The notes beneath the pieces are model-generated. The model was not told where the DNA came from and ran no database searches. It was given only the letters and a program-made list of their open reading frames with translations. Shown here piece by piece: positions 32,291-45,339 of a stretch of DNA of 64,000 nt; positions within the stretch are counted from its first letter, which is position 1; the number at the start of each line of letters is the position of its first letter. The position numbers and the translations under genes were made by a program. The DNA comes from Chinchilla lanigera (lineage: Eukaryota > Chordata > Mammalia > Rodentia > Chinchillidae): contig NW_004955464.1 in the NCBI RefSeq assembly GCF_000276665.1, positions 10,612,030 to 10,676,029 on the forward strand, read 5' to 3'.

Positions 32291-34343
32291 TTAGCTTTCT
32301 TGCTGTTTTGGTCAAGGTGGGGAGGGACAGGTGTCAGGAGCTGAGGAACCGAGCAGACTTTAGGACAGTTCGGTCTCTAGACGAGTGGAAAGGTGGGACC
32401 TGCAGTTGGAAATTGGCTTTCTGGAGCTGTAGTTCTCTGTAGCCCTCAGCTCTTCCTGGTAGATGGGCTTCTACAGTGATGGACGTAGGGCTTATAGGTG
32501 AACTTAGATTGCTAGCAGCCTCCTCCTGGTTCTGGTTTTGAGCACAAAAACCGTGACACCCGCACCCCCATCACTGAATTGCAGAGAGTTTAATAAACAG
32601 CATCCAGGAAACTGAGAAGATCTAGCAAAATGGTGAGGAGCCAGCTAAGTAGCCCAGGATTCACGGATTCATTTAAGTGCCTAACAGGAAAATTGAACCA
32701 TAATAGCTACAAGTTGCCTGTAGGTGTAACTAAAGTCCAGTCTATGGATACCAGACCACAGGTCTCTGGGATTACTGATCTGTGGACCCAGTACATGGTG
32801 GGCTCAGCCTAAGGACCACTTGCACTAAATCCACAGTGACTAAGCTGGAGGCAGGGGCCTAAAGATATCTGAAGCCAATGAGTTGGGATGGGAAGGACTT
32901 CAGAGTTGAGACTGGCCCTCGGAGGATGGCCAGGACTCAGATGGCTGAAGCTGAGGGATTTCTGGCACGGGATGAAGTGAAGATTCAAAAGAACTTAGGC
33001 AGAATGAGATTCAGAAATATGAGGACAGTTGTGTGCTTGGAGCATATTGATGGCTGGTCTCATAGGAGAGAGGCCTGGGTAGAGCTGAGGAATCCAGGCC
33101 AGGGCAGGGAGGCTTTGAGGCCAAGCTAGTAATAAAGAGCCAGCTGGTAGTTTGGGAACAGACAGTTATGTATAGTCAGAACTGAATAGTAGGACAATGG
33201 ATCAGGTGGGAATTGAGTCCATACTGTTCTCTATGTCTCTACTGTGGGTGCTTGTATGGGAATGGAGAAGGGTCTCTGCACAGGTGGTAGAGGAAGAAAG
33301 GCATTGGGGAAGAGGTGACAGAAAGCATCTGGAATAATTTTTTAAGAGTTGTAATCCATAGCTTGGAAAGTGAAAAGCCTAGGCAGAGGCAGTGGGAACC
33401 CTGAGGAAAGGAAAGATGGGAGAAATATGGACAGGGGAAAAATTCTGGTACTCAGAGGCTGCAAAGGACTTGTGCATGGGGCTGGACCAGTTTAGGAGGG
33501 GGGTCAGCTGTGAGTAGAAAGCAATTCCAGTCTTGCAGGACTAGAAATGACCAGAAAGTCCAGTGGGACAGCCTGTCTAGCAGCTGGGTACTAGGGAGTA
33601 GGATCCGGGCTGGAGATGAAGACGGAGGAGGCCTCTGGGCAGAGATGAAGCCATGAGGATGGAGGCATGGCAAAGTGAGGAAGAAGAGACGCATGATAGA
33701 AACGGAGACAGCAACAACCATTCTCAGGCCAAAAGGAGGGAGAATGCATATGGCAGCCTCGGAAGGCAGCTTCTCGTGGTCAGAGACCACGTAACCAAAG
33801 GAGGGAGCAGCTTCCTGCTGTGCCTGGCCTCCAAGAGCTTTCGCCACTTTGCCCAGAACCCTCTGCTGGAATCCATGCCACCAACACACACCACAGTTCC
33901 ATCCTATGACCTTACTAAAGCGTCAGCTCAAGTGTTATCTTCACTGGTCCCAGCACAGTTTAATTCCCCCCCTGGAATTAAACTGGTGCCACAGCTGTAG
34001 ATAGACCCAGTGTACGGAGGGAATGGGTGTCAGTTGATTGACGAGATGGTTGCTAGAAGGGAGATGGAGCAAAGAGAGTCCTGGAAAAGCCACAGTTTTC
34101 CAGGCTTTCAGACTGCATTTGAAACAAAGGCTGCCAAAGGAAGAAGTCCAAGTGAGAGAACGGGCCAGGAATCATTCGCTCATCTCCTGCGTGCCTGTCC
34201 CCTCTTGTCCATCTGTGCCACAGTTTGAGTCTGTTGTGACCCTAACTGGCCTTTCCATGTTATGTGGCATCTTTTTCTCTGCAACCCTGTGAAAATATAA
34301 CTTGAACTTGTCCTTCAGTGGGGAAGGTGGTGGGACTTCGGAA

Positions 34344-34401
34344 AATGCTTGTTTGAATGGAAGCATTTGAACCGGAACTATCAAGAATGCTTGTTTGAAT
34401 G
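34344..34401. repeat. 16-bp direct repeat, 42 bases apart
   Basis: AATGCTTGTTTGAATG occurs at 34344-34359 and 34386-34401; a related AAGCATTTGAA lies between. Probably a local duplication. Confidence 0.8.
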
Positions 34402-34693
34402 AGAACAAGAGGGAAGAAACTGACCATCACTCACAGGGAGATTGGAGCTCCTATTGTCTGAGTTTTCAGAAGTCACTTGAATACCTCAGAGGAGGCCACA
34501 TCATTTCCTGGAAAGAGCAGTGGGGTAAAAGCAGGAACGCTGAACACTCGGCCCCTCCTCATCTACCAGCTCCCAGCCTAGAAACTCACATTTTCTGAGT
34601 ATCATCTGGAGCCAAGTACAAGGCTCTGCACTATTTCATTAGTCCACATAGCAACCTTGGCATACTGATTCATTATGTTCAGTTTATTTAAGG

Positions 34694-34780
34694 GAGGAGC
34701 TAGGGATGTAGCTCAGTGGTTAGAGTGCTTGCCTAGCATCCCAGGGGCTCCAGGTTCCATCCTTAGTCCTGGAAAAAATG
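34694..34780 (+). mobile_element. ID-family SINE, plus orientation
   Basis: 'gagctagggatgtagctcagtggttagagtgcttgcctagcatcccaggggctccaggttccatccttagtcctgg' then an A-rich tail. It is closer to a general rodent ID than the copy at 16181 and lacks its GGTACCGG end. Confidence 0.85.
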
Positions 34781-34789
34781 AGGAGACAG

Positions 34790-37640
34790 AGAAGAGAGAG
34801 ATCAAATCATAGGGCGACTCAAAGAGGCAAAGTGGTAAGACCCAGGGCTTTTGTTCGTCTCTTATGTGTCTCGAGCTGACCGTCTCCTTAGTGCAGAGCT
34901 GTGCTGGATATCACAGGCCTGGCCACACCCCCTGCTATGGAAGCCTCAGCAAGCAGGAGAGGCATCTCTCTGAGAAGGACAAGAGTGAGCCTTCAGGAAG
35001 ATATAAAGTGAAAAGAGCTTCCTGTGCCCACTTGAGACTTGTGACTCTAAGAACAAAGGACCGTTTCACTTGAACATACAAGCATTTAGGGCCAAACACT
35101 GCCTTGGATGCCTGGAAATATTTGACATGATGTCATGAAAAGTTATGAAAGTGTTCCTCCACAACTCCAAGGAGGGAATTAGGCTTTTGCACGTATGTAT
35201 GTATTCAATTTTCAGCTGCCCTGATTCCTTGTATGGAGTTGATCTGGGCCCCGCTGTGCTATGGGACAAGTCTTGCATGCCTGGCTCCTCTTGCCCCACT
35301 TTTCCGAAGTGGCTCAGCGGCACTCTGTAGACTTTTCAATCACATACTGGCAGGAGCTAAGAATACTAAAACAAGGCCAATGTGCCCTGAACCTCAAGCT
35401 ATACCAGGGGTAGCTGAATTGCCCGTGGATTGAGCTGGAACCGGAGGTAGGGCGAGGCAGGATCCCTGTTCTGTCACAGCAGAACAAGGCTCTCAGAGTC
35501 AACCCAGGTTTTCCTCATGGGAGTTAATGGCAAGAAACCCCAGAGAAAATCAACTAGACCTGGCCTTGGGTAAGTCAGTGTCCCCCAGGAAACAGGTAAT
35601 GTGGTAGGGAAATTCTGTAAAAGTGGGCATACTTAGCCTCGCTCGTTTGGTGATAGTAAGTGTGGAATAAGTGGAGGAGGCACAGGTCGTGGGCAGCCTG
35701 ACTGGTTCTGCTCTCTGGATGGTGTGTTTGCCCTGGCAGTGCTGCCGATTGGGAGAGTGCGGGAATGGTAGTGTGTGCTAAGCTAGAGTGGAGTGCTTGA
35801 AGCCCTTGGGTTTTGGGGAAGGAGTCGCGGAGGCAGAGGAAAGGAGGGGAAAGAGCATCCTAAAGATGGGGCACAGAGGCCTGAAGCAGCCTCCTGAAGG
35901 GCTAGGACCAGAGACCTGAAGCAACCTTGAGTGCTCCTGGTTTGGGGGCCTCATGTCTTTGCCTAGGTCTCAGGGCAGCCCATCTGTGAGGATGCAGCAG
36001 AGCCTATGAGGAGGACCAGGTGAGTGGAGGCAGGAGGGAGCAAGGGAGAATTCCTGGAGGAGGAGGCGGGTCCAGAGCCTTAGTGAAGGAAAGCATTAGA
36101 CGAGTTGGAAAGAAAGCAAGATAGGAGCCCAGCAGGAGCAGGGAACCTGCAGTGGGATGGCAGCACCACATGGGGGCTTCTCAGACTGCAGGGTGCCTCG
36201 CAGAGGGACATGGCCCAGTGGCTAGCACCTTCAGTGAGGCTGTCGCTCACCTCCCTCCGTGGCATTGAAATCCAAAATAAAATCCTTGAGTCAGGAGAGG
36301 CTCTCTGGTTTGAGCACTGAGGGTGCTGGGAGATTCAAGCATCAGAAAACTGGGGTCCTGGGCATCAGGCCGTATCTTTTTCTATTCTGTGCCTCAGTTG
36401 GGCCCTTCAGGAGACGAGAACAGTAGAGACCTCTGGCAGCCTATGCATGACTCGCTTTGTAGCCCTGAGCGAGTCACGTCAGTCCTGGGACGTTTATAAC
36501 ATGGGGATAGGATATGCCACTGCCACGTCACTTCACCAAGCATTCAGGAGGATCGTGCAGATGGTGCCAAGGAGATCGCTCCAGAGCCAGTCTTAGGACA
36601 AGGTGAAGGGTCAGGGGATGCCAGGCTCTGCAGGCTCTGCTCAGCCTGCTTTCCTACAGGCAGGCCTTGTCTCCTCCTCTGAGACTCCGCCCGCCTCACC
36701 ACTGGCTTCTTGGGTTTAAGGATGGCACAGCCCAGTCTGCCCCACCCCACGTCTGGAGGGACTTCCTGAGGCCACCAGCTGGAGTCTGCCTCCTCTGAAG
36801 ACACCCCCATGCCTGGCAGCAGGAATGCAGGCAGCCTCACCTGGCACAGGGGCCCAACTTGCCCTGGGAGGACGGCGTCCAGTCTGCTCTGGGCCTGGGG
36901 TCCTGGCTCTGGTACTCGGAGCTCACCAAGGTTTATTTATTTATCATTTGTTTGGGGCGAAATGGGAGAGAATCAGATCCAATGGACTGTTTAGCAGCAG
37001 TTGGCAGAAAGAAAGACATGTCTGTTTCTCCCGAAAGAATCCCCTGCATTGTGGCCTTGGCCCCTTGGTTGGGTTTCAACAGACAATGCCCTTCTTTCTC
37101 TCTGTGCCCGATGTCTTGCCCCCGCCTGTCGGCGCGTCTGCCCGCCTGTCTGCCCTTGGTCCATTGGGCCTGCTCCTGCCCACTTGGCCTGGCTGCTGGG
37201 GAGGGAGGGAGAAGGGAGGCCTGAGGCCTGGCCATCAGTCCAGCCCCACCTAGTGAAGCCCGCAGGACTCCTGAGGCCATCCCACCCCAGGGACTCGTAG
37301 ACCTCTGTTTGGAGCCCTAAGTCCATAAAGGTACCAAGCACTGTGCCCACAGACACGAAGCCCTCCTCTCTCCTGGAGCAAGAGCCAAGGCTCAAGTCTT
37401 AGGAGAACAGATGCCCTATTGCCAGCTGAATTTCCATTACCATTTTGCAGATGGAAAAACGGAGACTCTTAAGGAATAACGGACTTGCCAAGTTCGCACT
37501 GTGCTGGTAGCTGATATTTGTGGGAGTGTCTTTCCACTCCCCTGGGTATGGGCAAAGATGAGTAGATGAGCAGAGGCTGCGCGTGACCTCATTGCTCTTT
37601 GTCTGCTCATCTGCAGCCGTCTCTTGTCCCTCCCCAGATC
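34790..37640. other. Mostly unclassified intron sequence
   Basis: Contains MIR fragments at 36440-36570 (plus; 'ccctgagcgagtcacgtcagtcctggga') and 37405-37520 (minus; 'ttttgcagatggaaaaacggag'). 36550-37400 is GC-rich with long overlapping open frames on both strands but no protein-like sequence; within it 36930-37060 is A/T-richer, with TTATTTA and CATTGTGG motifs. Confidence 0.4.
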
Positions 37641-37649
37641 TGGCAGTGC

Positions 37650-38015
37650 TCAGCACACCCAGAGCAATGCCCTTGTCCCACCGTGATCTGTTACCTTTTT
37701 TGCGTCTGCTCGTTCACTCAAGCCTCGTACCATCTTTGCTCGTCTTGCTCATTTCTGTCTCAGGACCTCTGCATATGAGCTCATCTGCTTGGAACCTTTT
37801 CCTCCTTGATAGTTAAGGAGTCTATTCGGTGTAAACAGTCCACCAATGCCTTAACTCCTTGCTTTACTGTCCTTTATTCCATTGGTCACTTTCTGAAATC
37901 ATACTACTTATTTACTTACTTGTTATGCCTCTCCCCCTCTAGAATGTAAGCTCCATGACTGGCATATTCTAGGAGCTTGGTAAATACCTGCTTTTGTTTT
38001 TGAATAAGTGAATAA
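37650..38015 (+). repeat. L2 3' end, plus orientation
   Basis: 'ctcaggacctctgcatatgagctcatctgcttggaacctttt' followed by 'ctagaatgtaagctccatgactggcatattctag' and 'gtgaataaa' is a long, well-ordered L2 3' segment. Confidence 0.85.
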
Positions 38016-38199
38016 AATCTGGAATGTTATGTCTTGATTTTTAAGGATTTTCTCTTTAGAATATTTTCTTGTTTTGTCTAGAAATTTCTGGAACCTTGGG
38101 GACAGGTTTAAAGAGCAGTGGCCTCCAAAGTTACTCATAAGACAGATTGGTGGGGAGAGGCCAGCAGAGTTGAGCAGGGAAGGAAATGGCCAGGCTTCA

Positions 38200-38420
38200 G
38201 AATCAGAGGCTGTTGTGGGGCTTTCAACAGTTTACTGAGCTCTCTCACTTTCCTCATTAGTAAAATGAAAAGAGTGGTATTAGCCATTGCTCGAGGTTTG
38301 TTATAACAAAGGTAAAAAGTATACGAAACGTAGAACAGTGGCCTGTAGTGAGTGTAAAACCAGCAGTATTTATAGTTACTCTTATTATTATGTATTATCA
38401 ACTTTTCTAGTAGTAGCAGG
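38200..38420 (+). repeat. MIR relic, plus orientation
   Basis: 'gagctctctcactttcctcattagtaaaatgaaaagagtggtattag' and the downstream 'gtagaacagtggcctgtagtgagtg' are in MIR order. Confidence 0.7.
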
Positions 38421-38454
38421 AGATTATTTTTCACACTCAACTCTGACATTTATA

Positions 38455-38745
38455 ACCCATGTGTCCTCATGTTAGTCATATAACTTCCCTGTGCTCAGTT
38501 TCCTCTTCTATTTTTTTTTTTTTTTTTTGTCTTTTTGAGACAGGCTCTCACTATGCAGTTCAGGCTGGCCTTGAGCTCGCAGTAATCCTCCTGCCTCAGC
38601 CCCCCGAGTGCTGGGATTACAGGCGTGCGCCACCACACCCAGCCCAGTTTCCTCATTTATAACATAATAGTTAATGATTGTACTCTAGCCTTAGAGATTC
38701 ATCATGAGAATGCAGTGAGAAAATACACATGCAGTGCTCTGCAAA
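38455..38745 (+). repeat. MIR element split by a B1 insertion
   Basis: The left part (to 38505) ends in 'cctgtgctcagtttcctc'. The right part resumes after the B1 with 'cagtttcctcatttataacataatag' and continues to 'cagtgctctgcaaag'. The overlap at the joint is the target-site duplication of the insertion. Confidence 0.75.
38506..38644 (-). mobile_element. B1 SINE without internal duplication, minus orientation
   Basis: A T-rich tail (38509-38528) leads into ttgagacaggctctcactat and a B1 body ending near 38643. It has only one copy of the segment that is duplicated in standard B1. The flanking CAGTTTCCTC (38496-38505 and 38645-38654) is duplicated, and extended flanks match at 14 of 16 positions. 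Confidence 0.88.
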
Positions 38746-39689
38746 GTCATGAAAGCCAAAGATCTATGGGTGGAAGGGAGCGACTGTGAGAAATGGGGAT
38801 GCAGAGCTGTGGCTGGAGGGGGTTTGGGCGAACTGAGATTTGGTGATTCAGACGTACAGAAATCGAGAGCAGGAATAACTGAGAGGAAAGGAGACATCCT
38901 GACACGCTGATGGAGGAATACAGCGGTGGAGGGAAGAGAAACTCCATCTCATTCTGTCACTAGGGAGGGTCTTGGAAGCTTACAGAGGAATTTGGGGTGA
39001 GGTCTTGGATCTGGATTTTTCTCTCCCTTACTCTCTGCAAAATGAAAATATGATGTTTTTGAAATCCAAGGGGTAGAAAGTGTCATAGAGGTCTAGACTC
39101 TGAGGGCTTCAATGTGAAGGTTGTTCTCTGCCTTTGGCTCCTGTCGTCTGATCTTCTGGCCAGGGGATCCAGAGGTAAAACGTTAATGGCCCGAGAGAGG
39201 TATATTTACCACCACAAACTCCAGGTACAGGGTTTGGCTGGGGTGACAGTTCTGGCCTGACTGGAAAGTTTAATGTTTGACTAGGTCTCTTGTACAAAGC
39301 CAGTTTGTTTACTGGCTTGTAGCGGGCCTGTCTGCTCCCCCTAAAGGACATCTGTGGTGAACCATCACCCGGGAACTGCCCATAAGAGGACTACTTCTTT
39401 GCTCCATGTGCCATCTTTGTCTCTACCATCTCAGAGCCTGTTACCACGTCCGCAGTCTCTGACCCCAAGGCTTTATAACCTGTGTCATCAGGATTTCAGA
39501 ACTGTCAACCTCAACATGCCAAATTCCAGCGCACCCAAATTCCATGATTTTTCCTGACATGACCTTAACAGCCCATGTCACACAGCCACGGAACCTTTTC
39601 TTGTGCTGACCTGACCTCAGACCCATGGCGGAAGCATCACTATCACCTCAGTGCCTGGGCTTCTGGTCTGTAACATGTAGTCACCAGTA

Positions 39690-39830
39690 ACCCCCATCCC
39701 TCACCCTGAACTTTGTTCCCTCACCTATAAAACGTGGCTACAAATGACCTCACAGGGTGATTACGAGGGTTCATGGAGAAGACACCGTGTTGGAGCGGAA
39801 AGTGCTCCGCAGATGCGAGCTATTTCCGTT
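39690..39830 (+). repeat. MIR relic, plus orientation
   Basis: 'gttccctcacctataaaacgtgg' then 'gacctcacagggtgattacgagggttcatg' and 'ggaaagtgctccgcag'. Confidence 0.65.
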
Positions 39831-40189
39831 CCAGTGCCTGTCGGCCCTGCTCAGCATCAGTATCATGATGCTGGAAAATCCTGCTACATGCCCTGATGTT
39901 TTGGCTTTCACTTGCTCTGTGGGCTGTGTCTGCCCTTTGCTGTTTACCTTTGCCGTTTAAGATTTTTCAGCCAGTCGCCTCTGACTCCTCCAGTCCTCTC
40001 CTCTGGCCTCCCACTTTCCCCTTCCCCGTGCATGTTCTAGGGGTGCTCACAGTGTAACTCATCCCTCCCCTGCTGTGACCCCCTGTCTATGCCTCTCTTC
40101 CAGCACCGTGCAGAGCTACTTGGGGTAGGAGTTATATATGTGTGTGTTAAATACACCTTGCTAATGTCACCTGCCTCTGTCACTACTAG

Positions 40190-40575
40190 GTGTTTGCTGT
40201 CCACAGCATTGAGTAGACCTTGAGTGAGGCTTTGGCCTTCTGAGTCTTCATTTCCTCACTGTTGATGTGGAGAAAGCAGCAGCACATGCCTCCTACTATT
40301 GCTGGATGAACAGGGACAAGAAGTAAAACACTTAAAATAGTCAGCACATAGTAGGTGCTTATCCATATTCATAAAGATGACAAAGTAAGATGGGAAGAAC
40401 TTGGGCTCAGACTCCTCATGAAGGTTATGTGAGTTGCAGAGATTTCTTCTATGCCTCAGTTTTCTCATCTCTGAATCACTTCAAACTGGCATACCAGGGC
40501 TGCAGTAAGGTTTGGTGGTAATATTATACAATACATGGAAAAGACCAGGTGCTCGGTCAGTGGTACCTGTTATGA
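40190..40575 (+). repeat. Two adjacent MIR elements, plus orientation
   Basis: First copy about 40190-40370 ('cttcatttcctcactgttgatgtgg', 'tcagcacatagtaggtgctta'). Second copy about 40375-40575 ('gcctcagttttctcatctctgaatc', 'agaccaggtgctcggtcagtgg'). Confidence 0.7.
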
Positions 40576-40689
40576 CTGTTTCTCTTTACTTCTTTGTGGA
40601 AAAACCCTGTCTTGGCCTATCTTTTTGCATCCCCTCAAGTTGTTGTGTACACTGCAGTTTAGTTTCTGAACTGAACTGAACTGAATTAG

Positions 40690-42420
40690 AAAAGCTGATA
40701 ACCCAGATTTTAAAGAAGACTACAAACAGTAGAGAAAAGAAAGTACGGATCTTTGAAAGGCTAGAAGAGGAAATACTTTCCAACTTTATAAAGCTGGCAC
40801 TACCCTGATACCTAAACCAGATAAACACATCATAAGAAAACTATCTGCCAGTAGCTCTTACATCGTGGACAGGGCTGCAGAAACTTAACAAAGTCTTAGC
40901 CCATCGTATTCAACATACCATAAAAAAGAATGATACATCATAACCAAATAGATGCTATTCTGGGACTACAAGCCTGGTGTAATGTTTAAAAATCAATCAA
41001 TATAATTCATTAAATAAATAGACTAAAGGAGATAAACCTTTATGATCATCTCAGCAGAGGCAGAATAAGCTTTTGAAAAAATTCAACACCATTCTTGATA
41101 AAATCTATCTTTCTCTTATATGAGAAACCCAAAATGTAATAAAAATTAAAGAGTAAAATAAAAGAGAGAGGGTAGAAAACAGGGAGGGAGACTTTTTGGA
41201 GTTAAGAGAGGAGATCAGGGGAGAAAAAGAGAAAGTAAAGGGGAAATGAGATCTAAAATTATATATAATATATATATGAATTCCTCAAAATACTATATAT
41301 ATATATATCAATTCCTTAAGATATTATGTATATACATACCAATTCCTCAAAATGAATGTAGTTATTATATCTCACGAACATATCAATAAAAATAAGTTAA
41401 AAATATGAACTCACAGGGAAGCTGAAACAGCTATCTGATAAAGAACATTTACAAAAAAATCCACAATTGACATCATAGACAGTGGTGAAAATTCCATTCT
41501 TTCCCTTAAGATCAGCAGCAAGACAAATTACATATCTGCTGAAGAACTTGTATCTGCAATATATCGAGCACTGTATCCACAATGTATAAAGGATACTTAA
41601 AGTTAAATAATATGAAAACAAATACAATTAAAAAGTGGTCAAAAGGTTTGACTACTCAAAAAATGGCACATAAACACATAAAAGATTGTTAATATCTTTA
41701 GTGGGAAAGTACAAGTTAAAGTTACAGTGGGCTACTACTACATACTTACTCAAATGGCTACTGTTAAATCTGATCATACCAAATGTCTGGTGAGATTATA
41801 GAGAAACCACAAACCTTTTACATTGCACCTGGTAATACAAAATGCTACAACCACTCTGCAAAACACTTTTACGGTTTCTCATGGAGTTGAACATACACCC
41901 ACCACATACAGAAATCCTACTCCTAGGTATTTACCTGAGTGAAATCAAAGCCTATGTTGTTATAGAAAGCTCTACACAAATGGAAACAGCCCCAGTGCTC
42001 CTGGGTTGAGGGATGGATAAACTGTGGTACATCCCTGTAATGGGATGCTGCTCAGCAATAAAGAAGAAAAGTGCCTGACACAGGACAGCGTGACTGAATC
42101 GCAAATGCATAGTGCTGAGTGCAGGAAGTCAGACTCAAAGGCAACGCACTGTATGATTCATTTATGTGACATTCTGAGAAAGGCAAAATCATAGGGAAAG
42201 ACAGAAAACATTAGTGGTTGTTAGAGGGTGGGGATGGAGGGTAGGGTTTATACAAAGGGACACAGGGGAATTCTTTGGGATGTTGGAATTCTTTTATATC
42301 TCAATTTGGGTGGTTACTTGACTGTATGTATCTGTCATAACTAACAGAACTATGCGCTAAAAAGGGTGCATTTACTGTATATAAATTATGTCTTAAAATA
42401 AGAAAATTTAAAGCTCTGAG
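40690..42420 (+). mobile_element. Old LINE-1, 3' half (ORF2 remnant and 3' UTR), inactive
   Basis: Two L1-derived blocks. 40750-41110 matches the ORF2 reverse-transcriptase region ('ctaccctgatacctaaaccagataaacacatcataag', then 'ctgggactacaagcctggtgtaatg', then 'tttgaaaaaattcaacacc'). 41395-42420 continues through 'gtggtgaaaattccattc' to the ORF2 end and 3' UTR ('agcccatgctcctgggttgagggatggataaactgtgg'-like text, 'catagggaaagacagaaaac'). The blocks are separated by A-rich, (AT)n-containing sequence (41140-41390). Many stops and indels; the style is of an old mammalian L1 rather than a young rodent one. Confidence 0.88.
41255..41340. repeat. (AT)n tracts inside the L1 remnant
   Basis: Three short alternating AT runs, each preceding or following the phrase 'attcct(c/t)aa(a/g)at(a/)', a local AT-rich tandem repeat of about 45 bases. 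Confidence 0.75.
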
Positions 42421-43884
42421 AATAGGTTAGTAAAGTTTTAAAGCAAAGGGCATACAGATGTTTGTCAGGGCTGGTAAAATCCCTCCCAAGGCGCATCTCA
42501 AACTAGTTTTAGAGAGTCCAACCCAAGATGTCCTCCGCAGGCACATCTCCCTGCAACAAGACCACAGCCTTCTCCTTCCTCTACATGCCTTCCTGGCCCT
42601 CCATCCACTTCCCACTCTGCCCCGGAGGTCTAAAACAGAACTGTATGCACAGACCCTCCTTCCAAAGTTCCCACTGCCTGTGTTGTGGAGTTTGACCCCC
42701 TCCCATAGTACACACAGCCCCTCATGACTTATCCCCACCTCTATCCCGCTCCAACTTCCCCAGCCCTCCTAAGGCCCAGGAGCACAGAATGCCTTTGAAC
42801 TGTATAGACACACGCATCCTACAGGGCGGCCTTGGTGGGAAACGTTCCATAGTCTGAGAATTCTAGCCTCTTTTTCTGTCTGCTAAGTTTGCATTTGTCA
42901 GGGCTCCCTGAGAGGTTCCACCGGACTGAGCTGGGTACTTCCTCTCTGGTGTTCCTGAGTTTGCCTGCTGGTCACATCTGTACCAGCCCGGGCCCTATGC
43001 TGCTCACAGCTCCCTTCTGGGAGAATTGGCATCTCCCAGTCAACAGCTGGGGATACTATTTGTGTGGCCTGGCCCTTTCTGCCCAGAACTCTCTTGGGCA
43101 GTCTTTGTGTTGGAGCGCCTCACTGGGCCAGCTAAGAATTTCTCAGACGGCCTTCAGCATGAGTGCTTCTGACCCAGTCCTCCTCCCTTCTCCTTCTCCC
43201 AGGCCACCCTCTCTCCTTACTGTGGCAGATCTGCATCATAGTCTGGAGGCCTTCCCTACCCACTGGTGCTGCTTTTCCCTTTTACTATGCCCAGGTATTA
43301 CTCCAGCAAGTCAGCTCTAACTTTGTCTTCTACTTTCTACAGGGGTTTTCATTGGTTCTTCCCTTTCCTCCCTCTTTGGTCTTCTTCCCCTGGCTCTGAA
43401 TTCATGCATTTACTCATGTATTCAACAAATATTTCTCAGTGACCCACCATGCATAGTGCCACCATTTGCAGCTCAGTGCCGAGTTTGCTGTCTTTCCTAT
43501 GGGACCCAGCTGGATTGAACTTGTGTGCTGCCTCCAGCCCCCATACTCACCTAGAAATTCCATGCCCTATGGACCCTCCATCCTTGGGCTCACGCATTCC
43601 TATATCCTGCCATGCCATTCCCTAGGTGGCTTCCTCTACACATCTCAGGTCTAGAAGCCTGCTTTGATGCACATGGCCTTGGTGATTGCACATGACGGTG
43701 CGCAGCGCATACTAGGCTGCAGACATTATTAACTGAGTGTCTGACTGGATCTCACTTGACTGTTGTGAGGATTAATTAGAAGAGATGTTGCATATAAAGC
43801 AACAAGCATAGCATCTGTTGGAAGAGACAGTGAAATCTACATTGTGTGATTTCTCCTTGAGACAAAGGATGCAAAGGTGCATGT

Positions 43885-44060
43885 CTCATGGTGGCAGCAC
43901 ACCAAGTTGGAGTCGGGAGACCTAAGTTCTAGGCTGGGAGTCACTGCCAATAACTTGTTATGTGACTATCTTTCCCCGGGCCTCACCTCCCGTTCTGCAC
44001 TAAAAATTTGACTCTGATTTCCATGGCCTTTACAGAATTAAGATCCTGCAGTATGGATGG
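43885..44060 (+). repeat. MIR relic, plus orientation
   Basis: 'gagtcgggagacctaagttctaggc', 'aacttgttatgtgactatctttccccgggcctcacctccc' and 'gactctgatttcc' follow MIR order. Confidence 0.7.
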
Positions 44061-44224
44061 ATCCTTCTCTGTGAAGCCTCAGAGTCCATCATATTGACTT
44101 GTATTACTAAAAAGAAGCTTAATATACACTTTGTAACTCGATGTTAATTACCTCTTATGATTCACTTCTGTGGGGGCATAGATATATTCCATCCACAGGT
44201 GAAATTTCCTACCAAAAGTGAAGG

Positions 44225-44435
44225 AAGATTGTATTAGCTCTGCTCATTCGTGTGAGATTGTGTGTGCAAGTTATTGAGTCCTCAGAACCCCATTCTGCTA
44301 GTCTCATTTTTTAAATTGGGAAACTGAGGCTCAGAGAGAAGAGGAAAGTTTCCTAAAAGTTCAGAACAATTTGAATTGGACTTGAATCCACTGCTCCTGG
44401 GCTCCAAAGCCTGTTTTCTTCTTTTGGGGCCAGGT
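44225..44435 (-). repeat. MIR element, minus orientation
   Basis: aaattgggaaactgaggctc, 'gaattggacttgaatccactgctcctgggctccaaagcctg'. Confidence 0.8.
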
Positions 44436-44554
44436 GCCTTTGGCATTAGTCTTTCAAAAAGAATGGTGAAATCCAATAACAGCTCTAAAACGTTATAAAT
44501 GACAAGCCAGTGAAGGCTTAGGTCTAGCTAGTATGGAGCGTGTAGTCAGTCTCA

Positions 44555-44790
44555 AGTAGGCAGTCTCAACCACATGCAGTCCCAGCCCTGGTTGGGGTCT
44601 TGGGCAAGTGGACCCACCTCCTCTGCATCGGTAGAATAAACGTAGTGGTGTGTGTGTACCTCCATGTTTGTCATAACCATCAAATAATTTAACAGGCAGA
44701 GAGCTTAAGGAAGTGCCTGCCAGGCACCTAGGAAATAAGCAGTCAGTGTTAGCGGTTATTGTTGCTGTTGTCATCATCATCATTATTTTG
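44555..44790 (+). repeat. MIR element, plus orientation
   Basis: 'gggtcttgggcaagtggacccacctcctctgcatcggtagaataaac', 'gaagtgcctgccaggcacctaggaaataagcagtcagtgtt', ending in an ATC/ATT-rich tail. Confidence 0.75.
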
Positions 44791-45339
44791 AACCAAACCT
44801 GAGATGAGCGCTGAATGGGTGGCAAGGGATGCCATCCTGGGGAGAATCATCATGGCTGCAGCTCCAGCTCGCCAGACTCCTACAGAGGAACAGCACAGTG
44901 CCCGAACTCAGCTTGGCCTGACAAATGATAGTTCCCTGGAGCAGTGCTTGCTGGCTGCTGGAGCAGGACCCTGGCAATGTACAGACTGTCTCCTTTGATC
45001 AGACCTTTTACCCTAGCTCAGGCCTCCCAGCCTGATGAGCTAAGGAGCTACCTTAACTATTCTCCAAAGAGTTTGAGAGGCTTTTGCCCATCCCTAGGTG
45101 GAAAAGTGACAACTTGAGTGGAATACCTGGGGCTCTTGGCATCTCTGGTGAATCAGGGACTCTGAGAAAAGGATAGAAGTCATTTCAGAACAGTTCTGCA
45201 GTACCGGATAGGAGTAAATCAGGTTGTATCAGTCTCCTCCCTTGGCAACCTTTGTTCATTCATGGGACAAACACATAGTAAGCATTGGTGCTGCCTCATG
45301 CAAAACAAAACTGTTAAGTATTAATTTGAAAGTGGTATT

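Noticed and set aside
36544..37395. Several 100-140 codon frames on both strands
   Set aside because: Same GC-driven pattern; the peptides do not resemble a known family and conflict with each other.
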